Shown: positions 14,885-22,667 of the stretch, one piece after another
Numbering within the stretch: position 1 is the first letter of the stretch
Layout of the letters: each line of letters begins with the position of its first letter
Assembly: GCA_034422875.1 (NCBI GenBank)
Contig: DAOUJI010000075.1
Span: 1-24,177 of the forward strand
Length of the DNA: 24,177 bases
Origin: DAOUJI01 sp034422875
GTDB lineage: Bacteria; Chloroflexota; Dehalococcoidia; Lucifugimonadales; JAGWBF01
Direction of reading: 5' to 3'
Translations under genes and position numbers: made by a program
Notes under the pieces: generated by a model
What the model saw: the letters and a program-made list of their open reading frames with translations, nothing else
Told to the model about the DNA's origin: nothing
The model's database searches: none

Positions 14885-15282
14885 CTACGGTAATCGACGC
14901 ATCTGTCCTGATGGCGGCGTTGGTTGACTTTGGACCGGAGGGCGATTGGGCCGAGGCAGCGGTTTCCGAGGAGTCCCTAGCTGCTCCAGAATTGGCGTTG
15001 CCTGAAGCAGCGAACAGCCTGCGACGACTTGAACTGGCTGGGGGAATCTCCCGGTTTGAGGCTTACAGCGCCTACCAGGACTTGCTTGGACTCAACATTC
15101 GACTCTTTCCATTTAGGCCTTTTGCCGATCGGATATGGGACCTGCGCGCCAACTTGACCAGCTACGACGCTTGGTACGTCGCCCTTGCGGAAGGGTTAGA
15201 CTGCCCGTTAGTGACCCTTGACCGGAGGCTCAGCCGCGCTGTCGGTCCCGTCTGCGAGATCATCGTTCCACCCACTTCGTGA
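14881..15282 (+). CDS. VapC-type PIN-domain toxin ribonuclease
   Basis: This 133-residue PIN-domain protein is the toxin partner of the upstream antitoxin. The four acidic active-site residues are present in the usual order: Asp6 (VIDASV), Glu42 (LPEAANSL), Asp96 (SYDAWYVALAE) and Asp114 (TLDRRLS). They would bind Mg2+ or Mn2+ for RNA cleavage; VapC toxins typically cut tRNA or rRNA. Length and motif spacing are normal, so the protein looks active. The GTG start at 14881 overlaps the antitoxin stop. The module stands between unrelated metabolic genes with no transposase nearby, so it could be a chromosomal stress module or a remnant of a mobile island. Confidence 0.9.
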   Translation: MTTVIDASVLMAALVDFGPEGDWAEAAVSEESLAAPELALPEAANSLRRLELAGGISRFEAYSAYQDLLGLNIRLFPFRPFADRIWDLRANLTSYDAWYVALAEGLDCPLVTLDRRLSRAVGPVCEIIVPPTS

Positions 15283-15306
15283 CAAGAGTGAGTGGCGCCG
15301 TGCCAC

Positions 15307-15651
15307 CTAAGCCCCGTCGTCGTATCTGACGATCACTATTGCGTTAACGATGAGCGTGCTGTCGGTGCCCTCGTCGTTGGGGACTTCCAAGCCTCCGACG
15401 ACAGCTTTACAGGCCCCTCCGCCGTGGGGCAGCACAGACAAGACATCGTCGGTGTCCACGGCGTCGGGGTTAGGCGCCCCGATGACCACTTCCGTGTCCA
15501 TGTCGTCGGCGGTCTTGCCGATCAGTCTCTGGAACCCCAGGCTGCTGTGATGTATGGCGTCAAATACAGCCCGTTTCGCCGCCTTGGTGTAGTCACCTCC
15601 GCGTACGTCTACGCCCATTCCCATTTCCGTTACGCATCTGACTAATGCCAT
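15307..15651 (-). CDS. Lin0512-family protein of unknown function
   Basis: This 114-residue protein carries the conserved Lin0512-family pattern: RCVTEMGMGVDVRGGDYTKAA near residues 5-25, AVFDAIHHSSL near 28-38, and a Gly-rich C-terminal half with VVIGAPNP, VLSVLPHGG and GGLEVPNDEG. The family is small, single-domain and of unknown biochemical role. The ATG at 15651 is supported by GGAGG at 15658-15662 with a 6-base spacer. No signal peptide or membrane segment is present. It converges with the toxin gene, leaving 24 bases between stops. Its upstream side (15652-15837) is shared with the divergent nitroreductase gene. Family assignment is by recognition of the N-terminal motif; no function is claimed. 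Confidence 0.82.
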   Translation of the reverse strand: MALVRCVTEMGMGVDVRGGDYTKAAKRAVFDAIHHSSLGFQRLIGKTADDMDTEVVIGAPNPDAVDTDDVLSVLPHGGGACKAVVGGLEVPNDEGTDSTLIVNAIVIVRYDDGA

Positions 15652-15693
15652 CGTTGGCCTCCATCGAGTGGTTTTGTAAACGCTTGGTGTGGA

Positions 15694-15709
15694 GCGACCG
15701 GCAGGTCGC
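15694..15709. repeat. Short GC-rich hairpin, possible dispersed element fragment
   Basis: GCGACC (15694-15699) and GGTCGC (15704-15709) form a 6-bp stem with a GGCA loop. The neighbouring GTCGCCCCTAC (15705-15715) recurs inverted as GTAGGGGCGAC at 19341-19351. Such GTAGGGGCGACC-type repeats are common in intergenic DNA of some bacterial lineages. It lies between the divergent Lin0512 and nitroreductase genes. Confidence 0.5.
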
Positions 15710-15837
15710 CCCTACGTGACCATAACATACCATATCCGGTGGCTTGGCTGAGCAGCTTCGGTCCTGTATCACTGTACGTACGGCGCGGCAAGCGGTAATA
15801 TCATGGCGCGGCATCGGCATTGTAGGAGGAGCCAGCC

Positions 15838-16452
15838 ATGACGGATGAAATAGGGCTGTTCGAGGCCATGTACACCCAGAGGGCCATCCGCTACATAAAG
15901 CCGGACCCTGTGCCCGATGAGCTTATCACCCGGCTTCTGGAGGCTGGGATAAAGGCTCCCACGGGCGGCGCCAGGCAGATGTGGCGGTTCGTAGTCATCA
16001 AGGACCAGGAAACCCGGAACAAGCTGGGTGACCTCTATCGCAAGGGGCCGGGTTCTCTTACCACCGGGGAGATGACGCCCCAGCAGCGTAGAGTCCACGA
16101 GGGCGCACAGCATTTCAGGGAACATCTGCAAGAAGCTCCGGTTTTCATTCTGTGCTGCATCCAGCGGTACAGCGCACCAGTCGGAATAGGGCTGGGCGCT
16201 TCGATATATCCGGCGGTGCAGAATATTCTGCTCGCCGCCAGGGGCCTGGGTCTGGCCAGCCTTCTAACCACCAACCACAAGCAGCACGAAGACGAGGTCA
16301 AGGAGTTGCTGGGAATACCCGAGGACGTCGAGACGGCGGCCTTGCTGCCCATAGGCTATCCCGCCGAAGGCTCCCGCTATGGGCCGACGACCCGCAAGCC
16401 GTTGAATGAAGTGGTTTTCGACGAACGCTGGGGAGTTCCCCGAAACGCTTGA
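15838..16452 (+). CDS. Nitroreductase-family FMN oxidoreductase
   Basis: This 204-residue protein has the nitroreductase (NfsB/FRase I-like) fold signatures. The N-terminal MYTQRAIRYIKPDPVPDELITRLLEAGIKAPTGG supplies the FMN-phosphate-binding Arg and Ser/Thr-Gly region. The central ASIYPAVQNILLAARGLGLASLLTT and the C-terminal LLPIGYPAEG complete the family pattern. These dimeric flavoenzymes reduce nitro compounds, quinones or enoates with NAD(P)H, or act in specialised reactions such as dehalogenation; the substrate cannot be predicted here. The ATG at 15838 has AGGAGGAG starting about 15 bases upstream. The next gene, an FMN-dependent oxidase, starts 48 bases after the stop on the same strand, so the two flavoproteins may share a transcript. 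Confidence 0.9.
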   Translation: MTDEIGLFEAMYTQRAIRYIKPDPVPDELITRLLEAGIKAPTGGARQMWRFVVIKDQETRNKLGDLYRKGPGSLTTGEMTPQQRRVHEGAQHFREHLQEAPVFILCCIQRYSAPVGIGLGASIYPAVQNILLAARGLGLASLLTTNHKQHEDEVKELLGIPEDVETAALLPIGYPAEGSRYGPTTRKPLNEVVFDERWGVPRNA

Positions 16453-16500
16453 CCTTAAGGACCGTATCCCAAAGCCAGTATCGCTATTAGGAGGAAGGCA

Positions 16501-17580
16501 TTGAATCCTGATTTTGTGACCACCGAAGAAATTATCCAGCAAGCCCACCGCAATATTGAAAAAGGAGCCTGGGGTTACCTGGTGGGAGGCTCAGAGTCGG
16601 AGACCACTCTGAGACGAAACCGCCTGGCGTTTGATCGCTGGGCGTTCAGGCCCAGAGTGCTGGTGGACATATCTTCCATAGACACGTCCACGACTTTCCT
16701 GGGCCACAAGATGCGCATACCAGTGATGTTGGCTCCCATTGGGTCAATGCAGACCTTCGACCCGGAAGGGGGAGCCGGGGCCACCAAGGGGGCGGCTGAG
16801 TTCGGGACCATCCACGTCGTGAGCTCGGTGACACAACCCAGTCTGGAGGAAATCTCTAACGCTGCCGACAACACCAAGATATTCCAGCTGTACATGTACG
16901 GGGACTGGGGCTATATCGAGGATACGGTTGCCCGAATGAAGGAAGCCGGGTATAAAGCTTTCTGTCTCACTGTGGATACTGCCTCCTACAGTCGGCGGGA
17001 ACGCCCCATGCTTAACCGCTGGTCACCCAGGAGCAGCCCTCAAACCCCTGTCGACCGGACTTTTGGAGCGGCGGTGACCTGGGACACTTTGGACAAAATA
17101 AAAAACATCGTGGACATGCCTTTCCTGATTAAGGGTGTCGCCACCGGCGAAGACGCCCGCATTGCGGTCGATCATGGGGTGGACGTGGTGTGGATTTCCA
17201 ATCACGGAGGCAGGCAGTTGGACCACGGGCAGGGGACGTTGGACGTGTTGCCGGAAGTCGTGGAAGCAGTAGACGGCAAGGCAGACGTCATGATTGACGG
17301 CGGAATTCTGCGCGGGACCGATGTGATAAAGGCCCTTGCTCTTGGGGCAAAGGCAGTGGCCATTGGCAAGCTCCAGGCATGGGGCCTGGCAGCCAACGGA
17401 AGCGCCGGGGTGCGCAGGGTCTTGGAGATTCTGGAGGATGAGATGATCAGCGGGATGGGGCTTATGGGAGTCACCTCCGTTGACCAGCTTAACCCCAACT
17501 ACGTGGCCCGTGCCGAGCCCGTCAGAATGGCCCACGAGATGAGCGCCTGGGTGAACATGCCCGTGGACAGAATCGTCTAG
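16501..17580 (+). CDS. FMN-dependent alpha-hydroxy-acid oxidase/dehydrogenase (lactate/glycolate oxidase family)
   Basis: This 359-residue TIM-barrel flavoenzyme oxidises 2-hydroxy acids to 2-oxo acids. Family residues are in place: MLAPIGSM (77-83), FQLYMYGD (128-135, active-site Tyr), CLTVDT (155-160), FLIKGV with Lys211, and the active-site signature SNHGGRQLD (233-241) with catalytic His235 and Arg238. IDGGILRGTDV (265-275) and AIGKLQAWGL (287-296) form the FMN-phosphate site. The N-terminal GAWGYLVGGSESETTLRRN matches the helix of the family that normally holds a Tyr-Tyr pair. The start is TTG at 16501, with a strong AGGAGG (16489-16494) six bases before it; the first ATG would lose conserved sequence. 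Whether lactate, glycolate, mandelate or a sulfur-containing hydroxy acid is used cannot be decided. Confidence 0.92.
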   Translation: MNPDFVTTEEIIQQAHRNIEKGAWGYLVGGSESETTLRRNRLAFDRWAFRPRVLVDISSIDTSTTFLGHKMRIPVMLAPIGSMQTFDPEGGAGATKGAAEFGTIHVVSSVTQPSLEEISNAADNTKIFQLYMYGDWGYIEDTVARMKEAGYKAFCLTVDTASYSRRERPMLNRWSPRSSPQTPVDRTFGAAVTWDTLDKIKNIVDMPFLIKGVATGEDARIAVDHGVDVVWISNHGGRQLDHGQGTLDVLPEVVEAVDGKADVMIDGGILRGTDVIKALALGAKAVAIGKLQAWGLAANGSAGVRRVLEILEDEMISGMGLMGVTSVDQLNPNYVARAEPVRMAHEMSAWVNMPVDRIV

Positions 17581-17724
17581 GAGCCTTGCTCCGTCGGCCT
17601 AGTCTGAGTCTGCCGGAGCCCCGTCCCATCCTGAGACCAGGGTTTCTGGGCTAGGACCTTTGTGGAAACACCGGTTGCCTATGGGTCGTGCCAAGCAGGG
17701 GAGGGATTGCCGAGGACGTCGCCG

Positions 17725-19254
17725 TTAGTCGTCCCGGTAGTACTCCATGCCGAGGTGCGTGATCTGCTCGGCGCCCATCATCCATCTCAGCGTGTTCTTC
17801 AGCTTTGTCTGCTGAATGAACAGGTCGTGCTCCGGGTAGACCGTGGGAGCGTGCTGCGGGCTCTTGAAGTAGAACGACAGCCACTCCTGGATTCCGAACA
17901 GCCCGGCCCGCTTGGCCAGGTCCATGAACAGGACCAGGTCAAGCACCAAAGGTGCAGCGAGTATCGAGTCTGAGCAGAGGAAGTTCACCTTGAGCTGCAT
18001 CCGCCGTCCCAGCCACCCGAACAAGTCAATCGTGTCCCACCCCTCTTTGTTGTCGCCTCGGGGCGGGTAGTAGTTGATCCGGACCTTGTGATAGGCGTTG
18101 CCGTAGAGGTCCGGGTACATGTCAGGTTGCAGGATGTGTTCCAGGACGCCCAGCTTGGACTCCTCCTTGGTCCTGAAGTTCTCGGGCTCGTCCAACACCT
18201 CGCCGTCCCGGTTCCCCAATATGTTCGTGGAGAACCATCCGTCCATCCCCAGCATCCGTGCCTTCAACATAGGACCGAGCACGGTCTTCACCAGCGTCTG
18301 ACCGGTCTTGAAGTCCTTGCCGCAGATCGGCACCCGTTCGTCTCTGGCCATCTTCTCCAGGGCCGGTATGTCTACGGTGAGGTTGGGCGCTCCGTTGATG
18401 AACGGGACGCCCTCCAGCAGCGCGGCGTAGGCGTAGAGCATAGACGGCGCGATGTTTGCGTCGTTGTCCTCTATGCCCCCAAGAAAGCTCTCAAGGTCCT
18501 GGTGAACATCGGACTCTTCAATGAATTTTTCGGTAGAAGCGCACCAGATCATGACCAGACGATCGCATCCATGATCGGCCTTGAACCCTCGTATGTCCTC
18601 GCGGATCCTGTCGACGAGCTTAAGCTTCGCGCTAGCGGTGATGACGTTGGTCCCAGTGATGCGCTTCACGTAGTCCGAGTCGAAGGCCGCCGGCATCGGT
18701 TCGATGGACTTCAGGAAATCGCCGATGGGGTCCAGGTCTTCGTAGCGGTTCAGAACGCCGCACTTGACGGCGGCGTCGTATGCGTTGTCCGCTATCGGGT
18801 CCCAGGCGCCGAAGACAAGCTGGTCCAGGTCGGCCAGCGGAACGAATTCTCGCACCGGCGGCGTAAGTCCATCGGTGCGTTTCCCAAGACGAATGGTCGC
18901 CATCTGGGTCATCGAGCCGATAGGCAGACCCAATCCGCTCCTGATGTGCTCGACACCGGCGATAAAGGTGGACGATACGGCGCCGAGACCCACGAGAAGG
19001 ACGCCGAGCTTGCCTCCAGCGGGCTCGATGGAAGGTGTGTCATCCGACAGGAAGTCCTTGGGTTCCAATGCTATTCCCCTCTCGTGGGCCAGATCGATGA
19101 GTCGCTTGTGCCATTGGGAAGGAATCCTCCCGGTGCTGGCCCAATGCTGCACGGTGCTTTGCCGTCGTGAGATTAGTCTGGCCAAAGCTGATTGGCCGCC
19201 GAATCGTTCGATGATCTGCTCTGCCGGATTTCTTTCTGTGCTCATGCCGCTCAT
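17725..19254 (-). CDS. myo-Inositol-1-phosphate synthase with N-terminal helix-turn-helix domain
   Basis: Residues ~82-509 match myo-inositol-1-phosphate synthase, which cyclises glucose 6-phosphate in an NAD-dependent reaction. The Rossmann loop is LVGLGAVSSTF (87-97). Other conserved blocks are NVITASAKLKLVDRI (203-217), the catalytic CGKDFKTGQT (311-320, Lys313 and Lys316), LYGNAYHKVRINYY (383-396), and DSILAAPLVLDLVLFMD (429-445). Unusually, residues ~11-69 form a Cro/YdaS-like helix-turn-helix: AEQIIERFGGQSALARLIS, RRQSTVQHWASTGRIPS, then a third helix. The whole reading frame is continuous, so this is a true fusion. The ATG at 19254 is used; the ATG at 19245 is also possible. No good Shine-Dalgarno is visible, and a perfect dyad lies 3 bases upstream. 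Inositol could feed phosphatidylinositol, glycolipids or thiols. Confidence 0.9.
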   Translation of the reverse strand: MSGMSTERNPAEQIIERFGGQSALARLISRRQSTVQHWASTGRIPSQWHKRLIDLAHERGIALEPKDFLSDDTPSIEPAGGKLGVLLVGLGAVSSTFIAGVEHIRSGLGLPIGSMTQMATIRLGKRTDGLTPPVREFVPLADLDQLVFGAWDPIADNAYDAAVKCGVLNRYEDLDPIGDFLKSIEPMPAAFDSDYVKRITGTNVITASAKLKLVDRIREDIRGFKADHGCDRLVMIWCASTEKFIEESDVHQDLESFLGGIEDNDANIAPSMLYAYAALLEGVPFINGAPNLTVDIPALEKMARDERVPICGKDFKTGQTLVKTVLGPMLKARMLGMDGWFSTNILGNRDGEVLDEPENFRTKEESKLGVLEHILQPDMYPDLYGNAYHKVRINYYPPRGDNKEGWDTIDLFGWLGRRMQLKVNFLCSDSILAAPLVLDLVLFMDLAKRAGLFGIQEWLSFYFKSPQHAPTVYPEHDLFIQQTKLKNTLRWMMGAEQITHLGMEYYRDD

Positions 19255-19257
19255 GCT

Positions 19258-19272
19258 ACCAATAAAATTGGT
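19258..19272. promoter_or_regulatory. Dyad ACCAAT-AAA-ATTGGT immediately upstream of the HTH-inositol-phosphate synthase start
   Basis: The 6-bp arms ACCAAT (19258-19263) and ATTGGT (19267-19272) are perfectly inverted around AAA, 3 bases before the ATG of the synthase. The site occupies the place where a ribosome binding site or -10 element would be expected. It is a candidate operator for the protein's own DNA-binding domain; that link is inferred from position only. Confidence 0.5.
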
Positions 19273-19379
19273 GGACGGTCAAGGAGCTGAGGAGGCTGGT
19301 TTTGCCAGGTCTAAAGCCGTTCGGCGGACGGTCGCCGGAGGTAGGGGCGACGACGCGAGAAAGACCAATCCCTCTATTG

Positions 19380-20093
19380 CTATTGCAGGGAGTCCAGGAA
19401 CTCCTGGATTGCCTGGTTTACGTCTTCCGGGCGTTCGGCCATGGGGAAGTGGCCCGCGTCGTGCAGCTTGAGGTACTGGGACCCTGGAACGGCCTGATGG
19501 ATTTCCAACTCATATTCAGGCGGGTCCAACGGGTCGTCCATCCCTCGGATTAGTAGCAGAGGCTTGTCCAGGGAGCCTATGCGGTCTGTTGCATCGAAAC
19601 CGTCTATGATTTGCAGGTCGCGGTACTGGGACGCAGGCCCAACCAGGCGGTGGTCATCTAGAAGCTGCTCCCTGAACCCGGGCTCAACGAACCTCAGGAT
19701 GCCCCGCATCATTTCGATCCACTCCTCGAATGCTTTGGGGTCTTGTGCAGCTCGCAGCCTGAGTTCGAGGGATGCTGGGTTCCGCTGTTTCAGCCGAAGG
19801 GCCATGGTCATTAACACCAAGCCCTTCACCTCGTCCGGGTAGTCGAGGGCATACTGGAGGGCGGTGCAGGCCCCAAGAGTGTAGCCCGCCAGCACAAGGT
19901 CCTGGCTATACCCCTGGGCCCACAGCCAACCCCTCAACCATTCGGCGCTCCGCTCCACGGTAGGGCAAGGCTCGCCGTCGGGATGGCCCGGAAAGGTCGG
20001 CGCCAGGCTGCCCGGAAAACGTTCCAGTTGCCGCGCAAAGGACCTGGATGTTCCCCCGGCTCCAGGGCCGTGGAGGAACACTAGCTGGGCCAC
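19380..20093 (-). CDS. Alpha/beta hydrolase-fold protein with Thr in place of nucleophilic Ser
   Basis: This 237-residue protein has the alpha/beta hydrolase layout: strand LVFLHGPGAGG with the oxyanion HG (residues 4-14), the nucleophile elbow LVLAGYTLGACTALQYA (67-81), the acid region LLLIRGMDDPLDPP (179-192) with Asp186/187, and the His loop HDAGHFPMAERP with His215. The elbow normally reads G-x-S-x-G. Here it is G-Y-T-L-G, with Thr72 encoded by ACT at 19880-19878. The Ser is therefore replaced by Thr, so either activity is altered or the protein acts without hydrolysis. The GTG start at 20093 has AAGGAGG close upstream (20098-20104). It lies 27 bases after the thiolase gene on the same strand and is probably co-transcribed with it. 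The substrate is unknown. Confidence 0.87.
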   Translation of the reverse strand: MAQLVFLHGPGAGGTSRSFARQLERFPGSLAPTFPGHPDGEPCPTVERSAEWLRGWLWAQGYSQDLVLAGYTLGACTALQYALDYPDEVKGLVLMTMALRLKQRNPASLELRLRAAQDPKAFEEWIEMMRGILRFVEPGFREQLLDDHRLVGPASQYRDLQIIDGFDATDRIGSLDKPLLLIRGMDDPLDPPEYELEIHQAVPGSQYLKLHDAGHFPMAERPEDVNQAIQEFLDSLQ

Positions 20094-20120
20094 CGGACCT
20101 CCTTAGACAACAGCCGTGGG

Positions 20121-21317
20121 TTAGTGCAGGGACTGGTGGGGGCTCATTACCATGCAGTAATGGAAGTCGAGCGTTCCGCCCTGGCTGGCGGCCACCACCA
20201 CGTCATGTTTGGCCACTTGACGCTCTCCCGCCGTTCCCCTGGCCTGCAGCACACCCTCGGAGAGAGGGGTGGCGCCCCACAGGTAGTGGGCCGATAGCTC
20301 GCCGCCGCTGGTGTTGGTGGGCAGCGAGCCGCCCGGCTCCAGCTTGCCGTCCGCCACGAACGGTCCGCCCTCGCCCTTGCCGCAAAAGCCGTAGTCCTCC
20401 AGGGTCACAATGCAGGTGTAGGTGTAGTTGTCATAGGTCTGGACCACGTCGATGTCGTCCACCGTGATGCCGGCCATCGGGAAGGCCGTATCCTTGGCGA
20501 TAGCGGCGCCGGTGTGGACCTCGTTCTCATAGCCCTTCCGCTTGGGGTTGCCGGGATAGCCTTCGCCCATCCCCAAGATGTACGCGGGGGGCTGTTTCAG
20601 GTCCTTGGCCCGCTCGGCGGTGGTGGTGATGAAGGCGATGGCCCCGTTGTTGACCATGCAGCAGTCAAACAGGTGGAAGGGTTCAACTACCCACCGTGAG
20701 TTGTGATAGTCCTCGAGGGTCATTGGGTCCCTGAAGATTGCGTCGGGGTTCAGTCCAGCCCACTTGCGGTTGGACACGGCCACCGCTCCGAGGTGGTCCT
20801 GGGTCGTGCCGTAGAGCGCCATGTGCCGCCTCGCTGCCAGGGCATAGGAGGTGTTGGCTCCAAAGAACCCGTAGCCCCCGGGCAAGCCTCGGAGTCCGGA
20901 CAGGGAACGCAGTCCACCGTAGGCCGCTCCGCCAGACGAGCTGGCGGGAGTCAAGGGGGCGTCGGCGAATACATAGCACACGACGTCGGCCATTCCCGAC
21001 TGGACTGCGTGAGCCGACAGCACCAGGTTCTGGCCCGCCGCAGACCCCCGGTTAATCCACTGGCTGTACAGGCGCAGGTTTTTCATTCCCATCATATTGT
21101 GCAGGCCGCCTCCGCTGGAAGCGTCCGGCCATCCTTCAGGACCTACGCCTCCGTGGGTCAGCAGCCCGTCCAGGTCTGTCAGTTTCAGACCAGCGTCCTC
21201 CAGGGCCAACTGCACCGCTTCTGAAGCCAGGGACGTTACCGGTTTCGAGTACCTGCGGGTCATCTTCGTCAAGCCCAAGCCAACTACTGCGGCCTGGCGT
21301 GGATTGTTTCCTGCCAT
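20121..21317 (-). CDS. SCP-x/lipid-transfer-type thiolase-like protein, probably without the nucleophilic Cys
   Basis: This 398-residue protein has the thiolase-fold layout of the SCP-x-like acetyl-CoA acetyltransferase group. It opens with AAVVGLGLTKMTRR and LASEAVQLALEDAGL, and then has a Gly-rich central region. Residues 160-180 hold SYALAARRHMALYG, a conserved stretch of the group. VVEPFHLFDCCMVNNGAIAF lies near 208-228, and the C-terminal part contains NTSGGELSAHYLWGA and VVAASQGG. At the place of the usual nucleophilic Cys (about residues 88-95) the sequence is INRGSAAG, with no Cys. Many members of this group are like this and may act in CoA-ester or lipid handling with an OB-fold partner, which is not seen here. 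The ATG at 21317 is supported by GGAGG (21324-21328) with a 6-base spacer. It heads a unit with the hydrolase. Confidence 0.83.
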   Translation of the reverse strand: MAGNNPRQAAVVGLGLTKMTRRYSKPVTSLASEAVQLALEDAGLKLTDLDGLLTHGGVGPEGWPDASSGGGLHNMMGMKNLRLYSQWINRGSAAGQNLVLSAHAVQSGMADVVCYVFADAPLTPASSSGGAAYGGLRSLSGLRGLPGGYGFFGANTSYALAARRHMALYGTTQDHLGAVAVSNRKWAGLNPDAIFRDPMTLEDYHNSRWVVEPFHLFDCCMVNNGAIAFITTTAERAKDLKQPPAYILGMGEGYPGNPKRKGYENEVHTGAAIAKDTAFPMAGITVDDIDVVQTYDNYTYTCIVTLEDYGFCGKGEGGPFVADGKLEPGGSLPTNTSGGELSAHYLWGATPLSEGVLQARGTAGERQVAKHDVVVAASQGGTLDFHYCMVMSPHQSLH

Positions 21318-21371
21318 GACTCACCTCCGCTCTAGGATAGCCGGTCCAAGGGGCGGCAATTCAACACCGTA

Positions 21372-21399
21372 AGTATACTCTCCAATGACGCTGCGTCTA
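21372..21399 (-). promoter_or_regulatory. Candidate promoter of the thiolase-hydrolase unit
   Basis: On the minus strand TAGACG (21399-21394) is followed after 16 bases by TATACT (21377-21372), 4/6 and 5/6 matches to the sigma70 boxes. It lies about 55 bases before the thiolase ATG. Confidence 0.4.
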
Positions 21400-21480
21400 G
21401 GGGGCAGGGGGAAAGTCTTTCGAATACGGCTAGAATTGTCCGGCGTTCTTAGGCGCACTGTGCTATCCGCCTCCTCGCCG

Positions 21481-21525
21481 TGGTAGAATGCTGTACCGCA
21501 CAAATAATGCGATTGATTAGGAGGT
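21481..21525 (+). promoter_or_regulatory. Extended -10 element and strong ribosome binding site ahead of the dehydrogenase
   Basis: TG-G-TAGAAT at 21481-21489 is an extended -10 box. AGGAGGT at 21519-21525, five bases before the ATG at 21531, is close to a perfect Shine-Dalgarno sequence and suggests high translation of the dehydrogenase. No convincing -35 box is seen. Confidence 0.5.
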
Positions 21526-21530
21526 AAGCA

Positions 21531-22637
21531 ATGGCCGATCGAGGACGGGTTGTCGTTCACACCGCACACCATGAACCCTTCGAGATTCGGGAATACGACC
21601 TTCCAGACCCAGAACCGGGCGCCATCATACTGAAGATTACACAAGCGGGCATCTGCGGCTCCGACCTTCACACCTGGAGAGGTGACCAGATAAACATCCC
21701 TGTGCCTCCGGGCGGTCGGGTCATGGGGCACGAAGGCACCGGCGTCATCTATAAGATGGGCGCTGGCGTGACCACCGACAGCAATGGGGACCCCATCAAA
21801 GAAGGCGACCGTCTCATGCACGTTCACGTCTTTCCCTGCTACCACTGCCACATGTGCACCAGGGGCGACACAAACTGGTGCGTCAACAGGGAATACCCTG
21901 AAGGAGACGTGTGGCCCTACTTCACGGGCACTTACGGCGACTATATTTACCTGCCTCCCAGACACCCAGCGTTCCGTGTTCCTGACGAGTTGAGCGACGA
22001 TATTCTCGGCTTCGTCAACTGCGCCATGGGCACGGTCACTCAGGGCCTGATTCGGGCCCGCGCCCATGAAGGCGACCAGGTAGTCATCATGGGCGCAGGG
22101 GGACTCGGCCTCAACGCGATAGCTATGGCACGGGACATGGGCGCCGACCGGATCATCGTGCTTGACAGGCTGGAAAACCGACTTCAATTGGCCGAAGACT
22201 TCGGGGCCGACGAGACCGTCAACATCGAGGAGTACAACACGCCTGAGACCAGGGTGCAGCGAGTGTTCGAGCTGACCAGGGGCCGCGGCGCCGACATCGT
22301 TATGGAGCTGGTGGGCCGCCCGGATCTTATCGTTGAGGGCATCGATATGCTCAGCAACGGCGGCACCTTCGTCGAGATTGGCGACATCATCCCCGGCCCC
22401 ACGGCCGCCATCGACCCGTCGAAGCTACTGCGGGGCAAGAACATCATGGGTTCGCTGATGTACAGGCCCAGCACGCTGGCCGCCATCCTGGACTACATGG
22501 TCAAGAACCGGGACAAGGTGCCCTTCCACAAGATCGTATCCCACAAGTTCCCCTTGGCCGACATCAACGAGGCGTTCCCCCAGGCGGAATGGAACCAGCG
22601 TCAGACTGCCATATCGAGAGCGATGCTGGTCCCGTAG
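21531..22637 (+). CDS. Zinc-dependent medium-chain alcohol dehydrogenase-family protein
   Basis: This 368-residue medium-chain dehydrogenase oxidises an alcohol, polyol or related substrate with NAD(P). The catalytic zinc ligands are Cys42 (AGICGSDLH) and the His67-Glu68 pair (MGHEGTG). The structural zinc lobe is a full four-Cys set: Cys103, Cys106, Cys109 and Cys117 (CYHCHMCTRGDTNWC). The Rossmann fold has GAGGLG (188-193) with VLDRLENR after the second strand; an acidic residue there fits NAD preference. GRGADIVMELVG and GGTFVEIGDI are typical of the threonine/sorbitol dehydrogenase-like branch. All functional residues are intact. It is followed after 30 bases by a family III CoA-transferase on the same strand, which suggests a catabolic unit, but the substrate is not recognisable. 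Confidence 0.92.
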   Translation: MADRGRVVVHTAHHEPFEIREYDLPDPEPGAIILKITQAGICGSDLHTWRGDQINIPVPPGGRVMGHEGTGVIYKMGAGVTTDSNGDPIKEGDRLMHVHVFPCYHCHMCTRGDTNWCVNREYPEGDVWPYFTGTYGDYIYLPPRHPAFRVPDELSDDILGFVNCAMGTVTQGLIRARAHEGDQVVIMGAGGLGLNAIAMARDMGADRIIVLDRLENRLQLAEDFGADETVNIEEYNTPETRVQRVFELTRGRGADIVMELVGRPDLIVEGIDMLSNGGTFVEIGDIIPGPTAAIDPSKLLRGKNIMGSLMYRPSTLAAILDYMVKNRDKVPFHKIVSHKFPLADINEAFPQAEWNQRQTAISRAMLVP

Positions 22638-22667
22638 GACGGTGGTGCGGACAGGAAGGATACAAGC

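Noticed and set aside
17581..17724. Possible bidirectional terminator between the hydroxy-acid oxidase and the inositol-phosphate synthase
   Set aside because: No stable hairpin with a T-run is visible on either strand. The gap holds nothing I can support.
18088..19170. Long plus-strand open frame of 360 codons
   Set aside because: It is antisense to the inositol-phosphate synthase, which has clear family motifs along its whole length. The antisense product has no recognisable domain.
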